The notes under the pieces were generated by a model. The model was not told the origin of the DNA. It saw only the letters and a list, made by a program, of their open reading frames with translations, and made no database searches. Source: an uncultured Desulfomonile sp. (lineage in GTDB: Bacteria; Desulfobacterota; Desulfomonilia; Desulfomonilales; Desulfomonilaceae). Taken from it: a stretch of 10,698 bases of DNA. The stretch covers positions 1 through 10,698 of the forward strand of contig CAIXMD010000519.1 of assembly GCA_903920415.1 (NCBI GenBank), given 5' to 3'. The translations under genes were made by a program, and so were the position numbers. Positions 1 to 6,327 of the stretch are shown here, piece after piece; position 1 is the stretch's first letter, and the number at the start of each line of letters is the position of its first letter.

Positions 1-179
1 AATTGCCGTACTATCAGCGGGCATTTTTCAAATCACAAAGATATTGGGGCAGCAGTTACTTGCGGGTCTATTGAGTGAGTTCTTGCCATTTGTAGCGAGG
101 CATGCCGACTGGACTCCAATGTAAATCGCCTAGAGGCAAAATGGAATAAGGCAGGGGACAAAAAACTGTTGAGACAGGA
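1..179. other. left-edge non-coding or unassigned stretch
   Basis: No gene can be assigned here. Two plus-strand frames are open from the left edge, one to a TAA at 122-124 and one to a TGA at 72-74. Either could be the last codons of a gene converging on the MFS transporter, but at 40 and 23 codons they are too short to recognise. The remainder to 179 is the 3' flank of the transporter gene. Confidence 0.3.
160..177 (-). terminator. weak possible intrinsic terminator of the MFS gene
   Basis: Read on the minus strand just past the MFS stop codon, CTGT-CTCA-ACAG forms a 4-bp stem and is followed directly by six T residues (160-165). The position and U-tract suit a Rho-independent terminator. 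The stem is very short, so this is a tentative call. Confidence 0.3.
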
Positions 180-1391
180 CTAATGAGGACTTGATCCACG
201 GCGCCGCTCCTGAAGTAAGGCCCCCTGGGGGAGAGCCTGTTTCTTAACGACGAAAAATATCCATGCATAAACCGCCGCCGCCGCAAACATCATCATGCCT
301 CCAACAAGGAACATGACTGATAATCCCTGCAAATTAGCAATAAAGCCCCACCCGAGTACGGACAAGTTGATTCCGATACCAAATGAGCCGGTAAATAGTG
401 CTACTACTACAGCGCGATTACCGTCGTTAGATCGGTCGACCATTCGGGCCATCATGGCCGGGTAAGAAAGGCCCTGCACGATTCCGAATAGAGCGCCGAG
501 AAAAATTGTCTGAGCGACGGAATCTATATGAGATGTGAACGCTAGCATGATACCGAAGCCCACCAGGCATGCAAAGATAAGTCTCTCGCGGTTCAGACTG
601 TCTATCAGCCTGCCCAATAGGGTCCGTACGAGAACAAGAGAGGACCCGTAGCTGACGAAGAAGATACCGGCCTGGATGCCCAAATTCCTTGCGTGAAGAG
701 GAAAAAAAGTGTTCATAGCAGAAAAACCTGAACCACAAACGGCCGCGACTGTCATCATAGCCAAATGGCCATTGTGTAAGGCCGTTGGAAAGAACCCCTC
801 CATTTTACCGAGTCTAATTTTTCGAGCAGACTCCTTTAATAGAATAGAGGCTAAAACACCGAGGAATCCATACCCCATTAGAAGAAGAAAAAATGCATCG
901 AACCCCCATTTTAACAGGAAATACTCTCCCAAAAATGGGCCTATGGCCACGGCGAGAGAACCTGACACCCCAAAGAGGCCGATACCTTGTGCCCGCTTGC
1001 TAGGAGGAACAAGATCTACCACTGCGGTAGCGCATCCATTAAAACAGGCTGCAAAGGCCAGTCCCTGAATCAATCTGACTGGGATCATTAAAAGAGAGTA
1101 TTTTTCAAAAAGTAAAAAACATCCGTTTGTAAGGCCCACACCCAGAATTCCACAGACTATGAAGACCTTCCGTCCGTAGCGATCCATGAGAGGGGCAATC
1201 AGAGGGAGAGATCCCAGAGACGTGATCCCGATTGAGCCCATAACCAGGCCCACATCAAGATTATTGCCACCGAGACTAACAATAAATATAGGGAGGAAAC
1301 TCCATGTCGCAACTATCAAGAAAAGGCATAGGTTGGTGGCGGCCAATAAGAGGAACCGGCCGCTTATTAAAAAGTCCGGAATCCTTGACAT
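180..1391 (-). CDS. major facilitator superfamily (MFS) transporter, 403 aa
   Basis: An inner-membrane secondary transporter; the substrate cannot be read from sequence. The 403 residues are the usual MFS length and hydrophobic throughout, consistent with 12 membrane helices in two halves. The loop after helix 2 carries the MFS signature DRYGRK (residues 70-75), a PVRLIQG segment at 104-110 fits the helix-4 motif, and GPFLGEYF (151-158) fits helix 5. A degenerate copy of the loop motif, GRLIDSLNRER, opens the second half, as expected from internal duplication. The ATG at 1391 is the only usable start: the upstream in-frame codons reach a TAA with no ATG, GTG or TTG. A GGAG lies only 2 nt from the ATG, a tight spacing. 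The gene is monocistronic as far as visible. It resembles drug/metabolite exporters of the MFS_1 type, but that subclass is not certain. Confidence 0.9.
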   Translation of the reverse strand: MSRIPDFLISGRFLLLAATNLCLFLIVATWSFLPIFIVSLGGNNLDVGLVMGSIGITSLGSLPLIAPLMDRYGRKVFIVCGILGVGLTNGCFLLFEKYSLLMIPVRLIQGLAFAACFNGCATAVVDLVPPSKRAQGIGLFGVSGSLAVAIGPFLGEYFLLKWGFDAFFLLLMGYGFLGVLASILLKESARKIRLGKMEGFFPTALHNGHLAMMTVAAVCGSGFSAMNTFFPLHARNLGIQAGIFFVSYGSSLVLVRTLLGRLIDSLNRERLIFACLVGFGIMLAFTSHIDSVAQTIFLGALFGIVQGLSYPAMMARMVDRSNDGNRAVVVALFTGSFGIGINLSVLGWGFIANLQGLSVMFLVGGMMMFAAAAVYAWIFFVVKKQALPQGALLQERRRGSSPH

Positions 1392-1427
1392 GTCTCCGTT
1401 TACATTAACTCCATAACCGTTGAATAC

Positions 1428-1469
1428 CGAGGCTGGGATGAGGATTGTTGAGAAGACGAACCAGCCTCG
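1428..1469. repeat. 9-bp inverted repeat upstream of the MFS gene
   Basis: CGAGGCTGG at 1428-1436 is perfectly complementary to CCAGCCTCG at 1461-1469, with 24 nt between. It sits 37-78 bp upstream of the MFS start. It could be an operator for a dimeric regulator or a leader hairpin. There is no direct evidence of function. Confidence 0.35.
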
Positions 1470-1573
1470 TTTGATCCTGCCTTATGAAAACTCCGTCCGA
1501 AATTCAGAACAGACTGAAAACGATGTGAAGGTGAAAGAATCAATCGAATACCTTTACAGCAATATATTCCATC

Positions 1574-1909
1574 TTAACGGTTCCTGCCGGAGCCTCCGTC
1601 AATAGCTGGTTCCCACTTTCTGTCGGAACTTTTATGATCTCTCCAAATAAACCTGCGCGGCGGTCTATTCCCAGGTTCAGTTCCGGGAGGGAATCCTTCT
1701 ACAGGTGGAGCTGCTGGACCGTTAACACTACTCTGAGCTTGGTTGGGTTCGTGGATTCCGCTTTGAGGCTGTTTGCCGTCTCTTATGTCTTCCTCGATGA
1801 TTCTTGGTTGCTTCATTGGGGTTCTGTCGTTCTGGAGACTACTCGCACACCCGTAGCAGCCGACAATACAAACAAATAAGAGAATAATTTTGAATATCCT
1901 AGAAGACAC
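1574..1909 (-). CDS. small proline-rich lipoprotein, function unknown, 111 aa
   Basis: I do not recognise the family. The first 21 residues form a typical lipoprotein signal: a short basic start (SSRIFK), a hydrophobic core, then IVGC (residues 15-18), which matches the lipobox, so Cys18 is the likely lipidated residue. A second Cys at 21 (CYGC) is a poorer match. The mature part is hydrophilic and low in complexity, rich in Pro, Gly, Asn and Gln, and ends in a basic tail with RRFIWRD and KWEP. It is probably anchored in the outer or inner membrane. The start is a GTG at 1909, supported by a GAGGAG ribosome site 5 nt upstream and by a strong promoter whose predicted transcript begins about 15 nt before the GTG. 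The signal peptide, ribosome site and promoter together argue that it is real despite its unusual composition. Confidence 0.7.
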   Translation of the reverse strand: MSSRIFKIILLFVCIVGCYGCASSLQNDRTPMKQPRIIEEDIRDGKQPQSGIHEPNQAQSSVNGPAAPPVEGFPPGTEPGNRPPRRFIWRDHKSSDRKWEPAIDGGSGRNR

Positions 1910-1914
1910 GGCGA

Positions 1915-1920
1915 CTCCTC
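1915..1920 (-). promoter_or_regulatory. ribosome binding site supporting the GTG start of the lipoprotein
   Basis: GAGGAG on the minus strand, 5 nt from the GTG at 1909. It is the main reason for accepting a non-ATG start. Confidence 0.7.
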
Positions 1921-1930
1921 TAAAAAACCT

Positions 1931-1959
1931 ATATTATTCTGGCTCTCATAAGTAGTCAA
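1931..1959 (-). promoter_or_regulatory. near-consensus sigma-70 promoter of the lipoprotein gene
   Basis: On the minus strand, TTGACT (1954-1959) is separated by exactly 17 nt from TAATAT (1931-1936). This is close to the TTGACA-N17-TATAAT consensus. Transcription would start near 1924, giving a leader of about 15 nt that contains little beyond the GAGGAG ribosome site. It is the clearest promoter in the window. Confidence 0.7.
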
Positions 1960-1962
1960 AGG

Positions 1963-1998
1963 CTAGTTTCAAATACCGTGAACAATTAGTAAAACTAG
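1963..1998. repeat. 7-bp inverted repeat next to the lipoprotein promoter
   Basis: CTAGTTT at 1963-1969 and AAACTAG at 1992-1998 are perfect inverted copies 22 nt apart. They lie just upstream of the -35 box of the lipoprotein promoter and just downstream of the CAP-protein gene. They may be an operator or a weak 3' hairpin of the CAP gene, with no U-tract to support a terminator. Confidence 0.25.
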
Positions 1999-2025
1999 GT
2001 GGTCATTCGATAAGGAGAAAGATTA

Positions 2026-2631
2026 TCACTTGCCTTCTGGAAGGTTCCCGCGATCAAATGAAAATAGTTGTGTGGCGAAGGCAATTCTGTCTGAGGACTG
2101 GCTGATACCGACCCCCAAGTAGCGGTAATCTGGGTTAAGAATGTTTTTTTTGTGTGCCGGGCTTTGCATCCACCCTTCCACGATGAGCCTTGACCATTGA
2201 TCCAGGTCATTTAAGAAAGTATGATAAGCGATGTTTTCACTTCCGGACAATACTCCGATAATTTTCAATCTCTCGCTGAATTTTCTCCAGCCGGGTGGAA
2301 ACAGGTTTGACTCGTGTTTCAATATACGCGCTGAAGCCATGTTTTGGCTGTGCTTTCGGGCCAGGAAATTCAATGGAGAGCTAGGCCCAAGCGGAACCAG
2401 ACCGTGTTTCGAACGCTCGTTGTTTGTATATCGAAGGATTGAGCGCTCCAAGATCAAGAGGGATTGCTTCGACAGTTGATAACTCTCAGTTTTCTTTGCC
2501 TTGCCGGACTGGGGGGGCGGATCAACTCCGTGAGCATGTTCAGCGCTACTTACCGGTACAAAAACGGTGAACAAAAAAAGACAGACGTAAAGACACACCA
2601 TATATCCAATACCTTCCTCAATCTTGCTCAT
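2026..2631 (-). CDS. secreted CAP/SCP-domain protein, 201 aa
   Basis: An exported protein of the CAP superfamily (cysteine-rich secretory, antigen 5, PR-1). Bacterial members are extracytoplasmic and their biochemical roles are mostly undefined. A signal peptide covers residues 1-30, with a hydrophobic core and a VSSA cleavage site. A polar linker follows, then the CAP domain from about 65 to 192. Visible family hallmarks are NxER at 71-73, ARKHSQNM (91-98) with the first conserved His, SENIAY (131-136) with the conserved Glu, and SPAHKKNIL (157-165) with the second His, then YLGVGI and a C-terminal strand. The cavity His and Glu residues are therefore intact. The ATG at 2631 is used here, with only a distant GGAGAA. 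The in-frame ATG at 2601 has a better-placed GAGGAAGG 10 nt upstream but would leave a signal peptide with no basic residues, so the start is open. Confidence 0.9.
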   Translation of the reverse strand: MSKIEEGIGYMVCLYVCLFLFTVFVPVSSAEHAHGVDPPPQSGKAKKTESYQLSKQSLLILERSILRYTNNERSKHGLVPLGPSSPLNFLARKHSQNMASARILKHESNLFPPGWRKFSERLKIIGVLSGSENIAYHTFLNDLDQWSRLIVEGWMQSPAHKKNILNPDYRYLGVGISQSSDRIAFATQLFSFDRGNLPEGK

Positions 2632-3125
2632 AAACGTATATCATTTCTCCACAAGACTCGGGACTTTGCCGGGCAGGCAGTTTGCCTCGGTCACGAAATC
2701 AGGACTTGTCTTCATATTCGATTCGGAAAGCTTTTCAAAGCTGTGAGGAAAAGGCGTCCTGATTTTCGGCCGCTGGAATTTCCGTTTGCCATGAAAGCTC
2801 TGCAAGTCTATACTTACGTAGGCCCTCTAACCATGAGCATGAAAACGTAGTTAACCATCACGTGGGCTGTCTTGATGCAGTTGCCCAAGCTCACTGGCCC
2901 GGAAATTAAGGACAACGTGCGCATGAACTTAGTCAAAGGGCATTTTTATTTCAACCTGAAAAGTAATCCGTTTACCTGCTGGATCACAAACATGGCTGGA
3001 TCGAAACCGAGATCGGTAATTTATAGAGGAAATTGGGAGGTCTTAGGATAAACCTTCAGTACACTTCAAGCGAGTACTGCGGAATAAAGCCTCATACTAA
3101 TATCTTTTTAGTAGGTTGCCGAAAC
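2632..3125. other. long intergenic region between CAP-domain and TAXI-receptor genes
   Basis: About 490 bp separates the divergent starts, if the receptor begins at 3126. I found no convincing promoter pair, RNA gene or recognisable protein. The plus-strand frame that contains the 58-codon frame at 2875-3051 is open from 2632 to 3051 apart from one TAG at 2848-2850, which could reflect a decayed gene. Confidence 0.4.
2875..3051 (+). CDS. possible small hypothetical protein, 58 aa
   Basis: An ATG-initiated frame of 58 codons in the long gap left of the TAXI receptor, starting MQLPKLTGPEIKDN and ending GNWEVLG. I recognise no domain, and there is no signal peptide or membrane segment. No ribosome site precedes the ATG, which weakens the case. 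The same frame is open upstream beyond a single TAG at 2848-2850, so it could be the end of a larger broken gene. Chance is equally possible, and confidence is low. Confidence 0.22.
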   Translation: MQLPKLTGPEIKDNVRMNLVKGHFYFNLKSNPFTCWITNMAGSKPRSVIYRGNWEVLG

Positions 3126-4151
3126 ATGGTGTTTGTTCTAGCAACTGTCGCGGTATTAGTTATCTGTTCGGTCCAGCACTTGGGCGCGGCTCCGCAAGAT
3201 ACTCAGGAGGTGATCCGCAACCGACATTCAGCCAGGATCTCAGTCCTCATTGCCACAGGGATGCCTGGCGGGACCTATTACCAGATCGGTCTGGGAATGG
3301 CATCACTTTGGACAACAAAGTTGCGGGAAACAGGAATTAGGGTTTCCGCAGCAATTTCAGAAGGGTCCAGAGAAAATATCCAAGCAATCCGTATCGCAGA
3401 TGCGGACATTATACTGTCGGAAGACATTTTTTGTTCAATGGCTTACGGTGGGACAGGGGTTTACAAGGGACAACCGCTGACGGAACTTCGCGGCATTACC
3501 ACTCTGTGGCCCGAAACCGTTAACTTGTTGATCCGATCTGACAGACTTAAAACAGGTTCCCTCCAAGATTTGGAGGGTTTGACTCTCGTGAGCGGTCTAC
3601 CGGACAGTGGAAACAGGTTTACCACCGAAATGTTGTTAGGTACCGTCAAATCGTTGAAACAAAATGTCCGGATTAGATCGATGAGTAACATGGCAGGGGC
3701 CGAAGCCTTAAGAAATGGTACGGTCCAAGCTCTGGATCTAACAGGAGGAACCCCAGTTCCTCTTGTTGCAACCCTTTTTCATGAATGGAGGGCAAGTCTA
3801 GCCTTTCTGGAAATCACGGATTTGCAGATGGAAGCAGTAAGAGCAGAGGGGTGGAAAAATGTTTTTCGCAGTGTAATCCCTGCCGGGTCTTATTTCGGTC
3901 AGGATAAGGCCGTTAATTCTGTGGGACAGAATAATGTTCTCGCAACAACTGCTTCGCTGGATCCGGAAATAGTATATGCTCTTACGAAAACGCTCTACGA
4001 AAACCTGGATTACCTTACGAAAGTTCATCCCGCCAGTCGAAGCATCGTCCTAGAAAAAGCTCTTGACGGGTTGAGCATACCACTGCACCTTGGAGCGATA
4101 CGTTACTATCGTGAGAAGAAGATCAGGATTCCGGATTCGCTCATTCCTTGA
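3126..4151 (+). CDS. TAXI-family TRAP transporter solute-binding receptor, 341 aa
   Basis: A periplasmic binding protein of the TAXI class, which normally passes an organic acid or amino acid to a fused TRAP membrane subunit. A hydrophobic export signal spans residues 1-22 (cleavage near HLGAA-PQD). The domain then begins with IATGMPGGTYYQIG (42-55), the family's opening strand and ligand loop. EGSRENIQAI (79-88), ADIILSED (93-100), TLWPETVNLLIRSD (126-139) and LPDSGNRFT (158-166) follow in the expected order. IPAGSYFGQD (251-260) and LDGLSIPLHLGAIRYYRE (313-330) form the typical C-terminal region. Length is normal. The ATG at 3126 starts directly at the signal peptide. A TTG at 3033 would add 31 residues and has a GAGGAAA just before it, so a longer form is possible. 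No TRAP permease gene is next to it, so the partner must lie elsewhere or be absent. Confidence 0.93.
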   Translation: MVFVLATVAVLVICSVQHLGAAPQDTQEVIRNRHSARISVLIATGMPGGTYYQIGLGMASLWTTKLRETGIRVSAAISEGSRENIQAIRIADADIILSEDIFCSMAYGGTGVYKGQPLTELRGITTLWPETVNLLIRSDRLKTGSLQDLEGLTLVSGLPDSGNRFTTEMLLGTVKSLKQNVRIRSMSNMAGAEALRNGTVQALDLTGGTPVPLVATLFHEWRASLAFLEITDLQMEAVRAEGWKNVFRSVIPAGSYFGQDKAVNSVGQNNVLATTASLDPEIVYALTKTLYENLDYLTKVHPASRSIVLEKALDGLSIPLHLGAIRYYREKKIRIPDSLIP

Positions 4152-4228
4152 TGGCGAGAAGGGTAACTATTGTATTTCTCGGTGCAACATTTATGGGACT
4201 GCCTTCCAGCGCAGACAAACCGATTTAA
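4151..4228 (+). CDS. 25-codon signal-peptide-like frame, possible microprotein or gene remnant
   Basis: The ATG overlaps the TGA of the TAXI receptor gene (TGATG), a common arrangement for translational coupling. The peptide reads like a complete Sec signal: basic MARR, a hydrophobic stretch TIVFLGATFMGL, and a PSSA-DK cleavage-like end. The frame stops at TAA, with a TAG next in frame, four residues after the predicted cleavage site. It may be the surviving 5' end of a deleted gene for an exported protein, a very small coupled peptide, or chance. No homologue can be named. Confidence 0.3.
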   Translation: MARRVTIVFLGATFMGLPSSADKPI

Positions 4229-4294
4229 TAGAGAAGGTCCGATCAAGTACACAGGACCGACTCTCAATAGCTGATAAAACTCAGCAATACCCTC

Positions 4295-4301
4295 AGGGAG
4301 G
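4295..4301 (+). promoter_or_regulatory. ribosome binding site fixing the thiolase start
   Basis: AGGGAGG lies 8 nt before the ATG at 4310. A GTG at 4301 opens the same frame but overlaps this site, so the ATG is the start. Confidence 0.8.
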
Positions 4302-4309
4302 TGTTTTTC

Positions 4310-5494
4310 ATGAACGAAGTGGTCATTGTTGATGCCGTACGCACTCCGGTAGGCTCTTTCGGGGGAGCCCTGGCTAGTGTACCGGCCGTTGAGCTTGGAA
4401 CCATAGTTGTCAAAGAGCTTATCAAGAGAACAGGCCTGGATCCTGCAATGATTGACGAATTTATTTTTGGGTGTGTGCTGCAGTCTGGCCTGGGCCAAAA
4501 CGTGGCTCGCCAAGTCTCGATTCGCTCTGGTATACCTCAAGAAGTTCCGGCAATGACTATCAACAAGGTTTGCGCATCAGGCTTACGGTCTGTTTCACTC
4601 GCCGCCCAGATTATTAAGGTCGGCGATGCCCAAGTAATTGTCGCCGGCGGCACTGAAAACATGTCCGCAGCTCCATATGCAACCGGCAACGTGAGATGGG
4701 GCGCTCGCATGAACAACAGCGTATTGGTGGATCTCATGATCCATGATGGCCTCTGGGAAATCTTTAACAACTATCACATGGGGATGACGGCAGAAAACGT
4801 GTCCGAGCAGTATTCCATTTCCCGAGAAGAGCAGGATGATTTGGGGGCCATGAGCCAGCAACGCGCCGAAAATGCAATCAAGACTGGACGATTCAAGGAT
4901 GAGATAGTTCCGGTATCCATCCCTCAACGCAAAGGAGATCCCAAGGTTGTCGACACTGACGAGCATCCGCGTATGGGTACAACAAAAGAGGCTTTGAGTA
5001 AACTAAAGCCGGCTTTCAAAAAAGACGGGACCGTAACCGCGGGCAATTCTTCGGGGATAAATGACGGAGCTGCAGCAATTTTGGTCATGTCGGCGGACAA
5101 GGCTAGGGCGCTGGGCATGAAGCCTATGGTAAGGGTTGTCTCATATGCGTCTGCAGGGGTAGATCCGAAAGTAATGGGACTAGGGCCCATACCTGCAACA
5201 AGGAAAGCCCTGGAGAAAGCGGGGTTGACTCTGCAAGACATCGATCTCATTGAAGCGAACGAGGCCTTCGCTGCACAGACACTGCAAGTGGCCAAGGATC
5301 TTGGATTTGACATGGCCAAGGTAAATGTCAACGGCGGTGCCATAGCCATGGGGCATCCGATAGGAGCTTCCGGGGCACGTATTTTAACCACTCTTCTTCA
5401 CGAAATGAAAAAGCGGGAAGATGTCAAGCGAGGCCTGGCTACATTGTGTGTGGGAGGCGGCATGGGAGTTGCGATCGTGGTGGAGAAAATATAG
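4310..5494 (+). CDS. acetyl-CoA acetyltransferase (thiolase), 394 aa
   Basis: A cytoplasmic thiolase that condenses two acetyl-CoA to acetoacetyl-CoA or cleaves acetoacetyl-CoA in the reverse direction. The length equals the usual value for the family. The N-terminal nucleophile is Cys88 in NKVCASG. HMGMTAEN (156-163) is the substrate-loop motif typical of the acetoacetyl-CoA class. NEAF (317-320), the base His349 in GHPIGASG, and Cys380 in LCVGGGMG complete the active site. Nothing is missing or truncated. In an anaerobe it could serve fatty-acid or butyrate metabolism or the last step of aromatic or syntrophic oxidation. The neighbours do not include a hydroxyacyl-CoA dehydrogenase or CoA-transferase, so the direction cannot be set from context. 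It belongs to the AtoB/PhaA/ThlA group, without enough evidence to choose a symbol. Confidence 0.97.
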   Translation: MNEVVIVDAVRTPVGSFGGALASVPAVELGTIVVKELIKRTGLDPAMIDEFIFGCVLQSGLGQNVARQVSIRSGIPQEVPAMTINKVCASGLRSVSLAAQIIKVGDAQVIVAGGTENMSAAPYATGNVRWGARMNNSVLVDLMIHDGLWEIFNNYHMGMTAENVSEQYSISREEQDDLGAMSQQRAENAIKTGRFKDEIVPVSIPQRKGDPKVVDTDEHPRMGTTKEALSKLKPAFKKDGTVTAGNSSGINDGAAAILVMSADKARALGMKPMVRVVSYASAGVDPKVMGLGPIPATRKALEKAGLTLQDIDLIEANEAFAAQTLQVAKDLGFDMAKVNVNGGAIAMGHPIGASGARILTTLLHEMKKREDVKRGLATLCVGGGMGVAIVVEKI

Positions 5495-5583
5495 GAGTTC
5501 TTAAGATCAACAGTTTGCTTTATGAACCCTCAAGAATGTTTGATGAAGGTCACAAGCCAGGAGTTGAGACTACTCTGCAGCCG

Positions 5584-6255
5584 ATGCTGCTTCTGGAAAT
5601 GGCTTCAACAGGTTATGCTGAGGCCTTGGAAATCCAAACGAGAATAGTGGAACGAAAAATAAATGTCGGTGGGCCGGATGTATTGATTGTTCTGGAACAT
5701 CCGCCCACCGTAACGCTAGGAATCAGGGGAAATCCTTCACACCTATTAGTTTCCGAACAGGAATTGGCAAGACGGGGGGTAGGCCTCTTCAAAGTCGATA
5801 GGGGCGGCGAGGCTACATTCCACGGTCCTGGGCAGTTAGTCTCATACCCCATCTTAGACTTAAAATCTCACAGGCTTACGGTAAGGCAATATGTACAAGG
5901 ATTGGAGGAGACCATCATAAGATCCCTTGCGGTTTTCGGTGTAAAGTCATTTAGACGCAAAGAAGCCCCAGGAGTCTGGGTTGATCCGACGAAAAAGATC
6001 GCATCCATAGGCGTGAAGATTAAGCGGAGAATCACATTCCACGGTTTTAGCCTTAACGTCGATTTGAAAACAGATCCTGGAGAATTGATAATTACTTGCG
6101 GTGAGCCACAAATTCGCATGATAAATCTCAATCAAGTCGTACGCCCAAAACTATCTATGAAGGCTGTCCATGAAATTGTTGTACAGCACTTTGGAGATGT
6201 TTTCGGTATTGCCTTCGAGCGCAGCTCACTGGCTGAAGCGCTCGGTCTTTGTTGA
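5584..6255 (+). CDS. lipB: octanoyl-[acyl carrier protein]:protein N-octanoyltransferase LipB, about 223 aa
   Basis: Transfers octanoate from octanoyl-ACP to the lipoyl domains of 2-oxoacid dehydrogenases or glycine-cleavage H protein, the first step of endogenous lipoate synthesis, in the cytoplasm. The family core RGGEATFHGPGQLVSYPI is at 73-90, KKIASIGVKIKR at 137-148 and FHGFSLNVD at 152-160. The catalytic pair is present: Lys138 in KIASIG and Cys172 in ITCGEP, matching Lys135 and Cys169 of E. coli LipB. I chose the ATG at 5584 because LLLEMASTGYAEALEIQ aligns with the usual N-terminus, giving a typical length. No good ribosome site precedes it. An ATG at 5536 would add 16 residues, and the frame is open back into the thiolase gene. 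LipA, which inserts the sulfurs, is not in the window. Confidence 0.96.
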   Translation: MLLLEMASTGYAEALEIQTRIVERKINVGGPDVLIVLEHPPTVTLGIRGNPSHLLVSEQELARRGVGLFKVDRGGEATFHGPGQLVSYPILDLKSHRLTVRQYVQGLEETIIRSLAVFGVKSFRRKEAPGVWVDPTKKIASIGVKIKRRITFHGFSLNVDLKTDPGELIITCGEPQIRMINLNQVVRPKLSMKAVHEIVVQHFGDVFGIAFERSSLAEALGLC

Positions 6256-6327
6256 TAATGGTCAAAATGAATTTCCGCCATTACCCGACCACCTCTACAA
6301 AATCACCTCGAAATGAGCTGAAAAACA

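Noticed and set aside
2464..2850. 128-codon plus-strand frame beginning MLRQLITLSFLCLAG
   Set aside because: Its first half is antisense to the CAP-domain gene, where the real protein has clear motifs; the signal-like start is a by-product of that overlap.
4924..5391. 155-codon minus-strand frame
   Set aside because: Lies entirely inside the thiolase gene, whose catalytic motifs in the plus frame leave no room for doubt.
5446..5583. GTG start at 5446 for LipB, overlapping the thiolase gene
   Set aside because: The first residues (CGRRHGSCDRGGEN) are the thiolase C-terminal glycine-rich motif read in another frame, and family alignment starts near 5584.
6253..6280. TAATGG/CCATTA inverted repeat after lipB as a terminator
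   Set aside because: Only 6 bp, AT-rich, a 16-nt loop and no U-tract.
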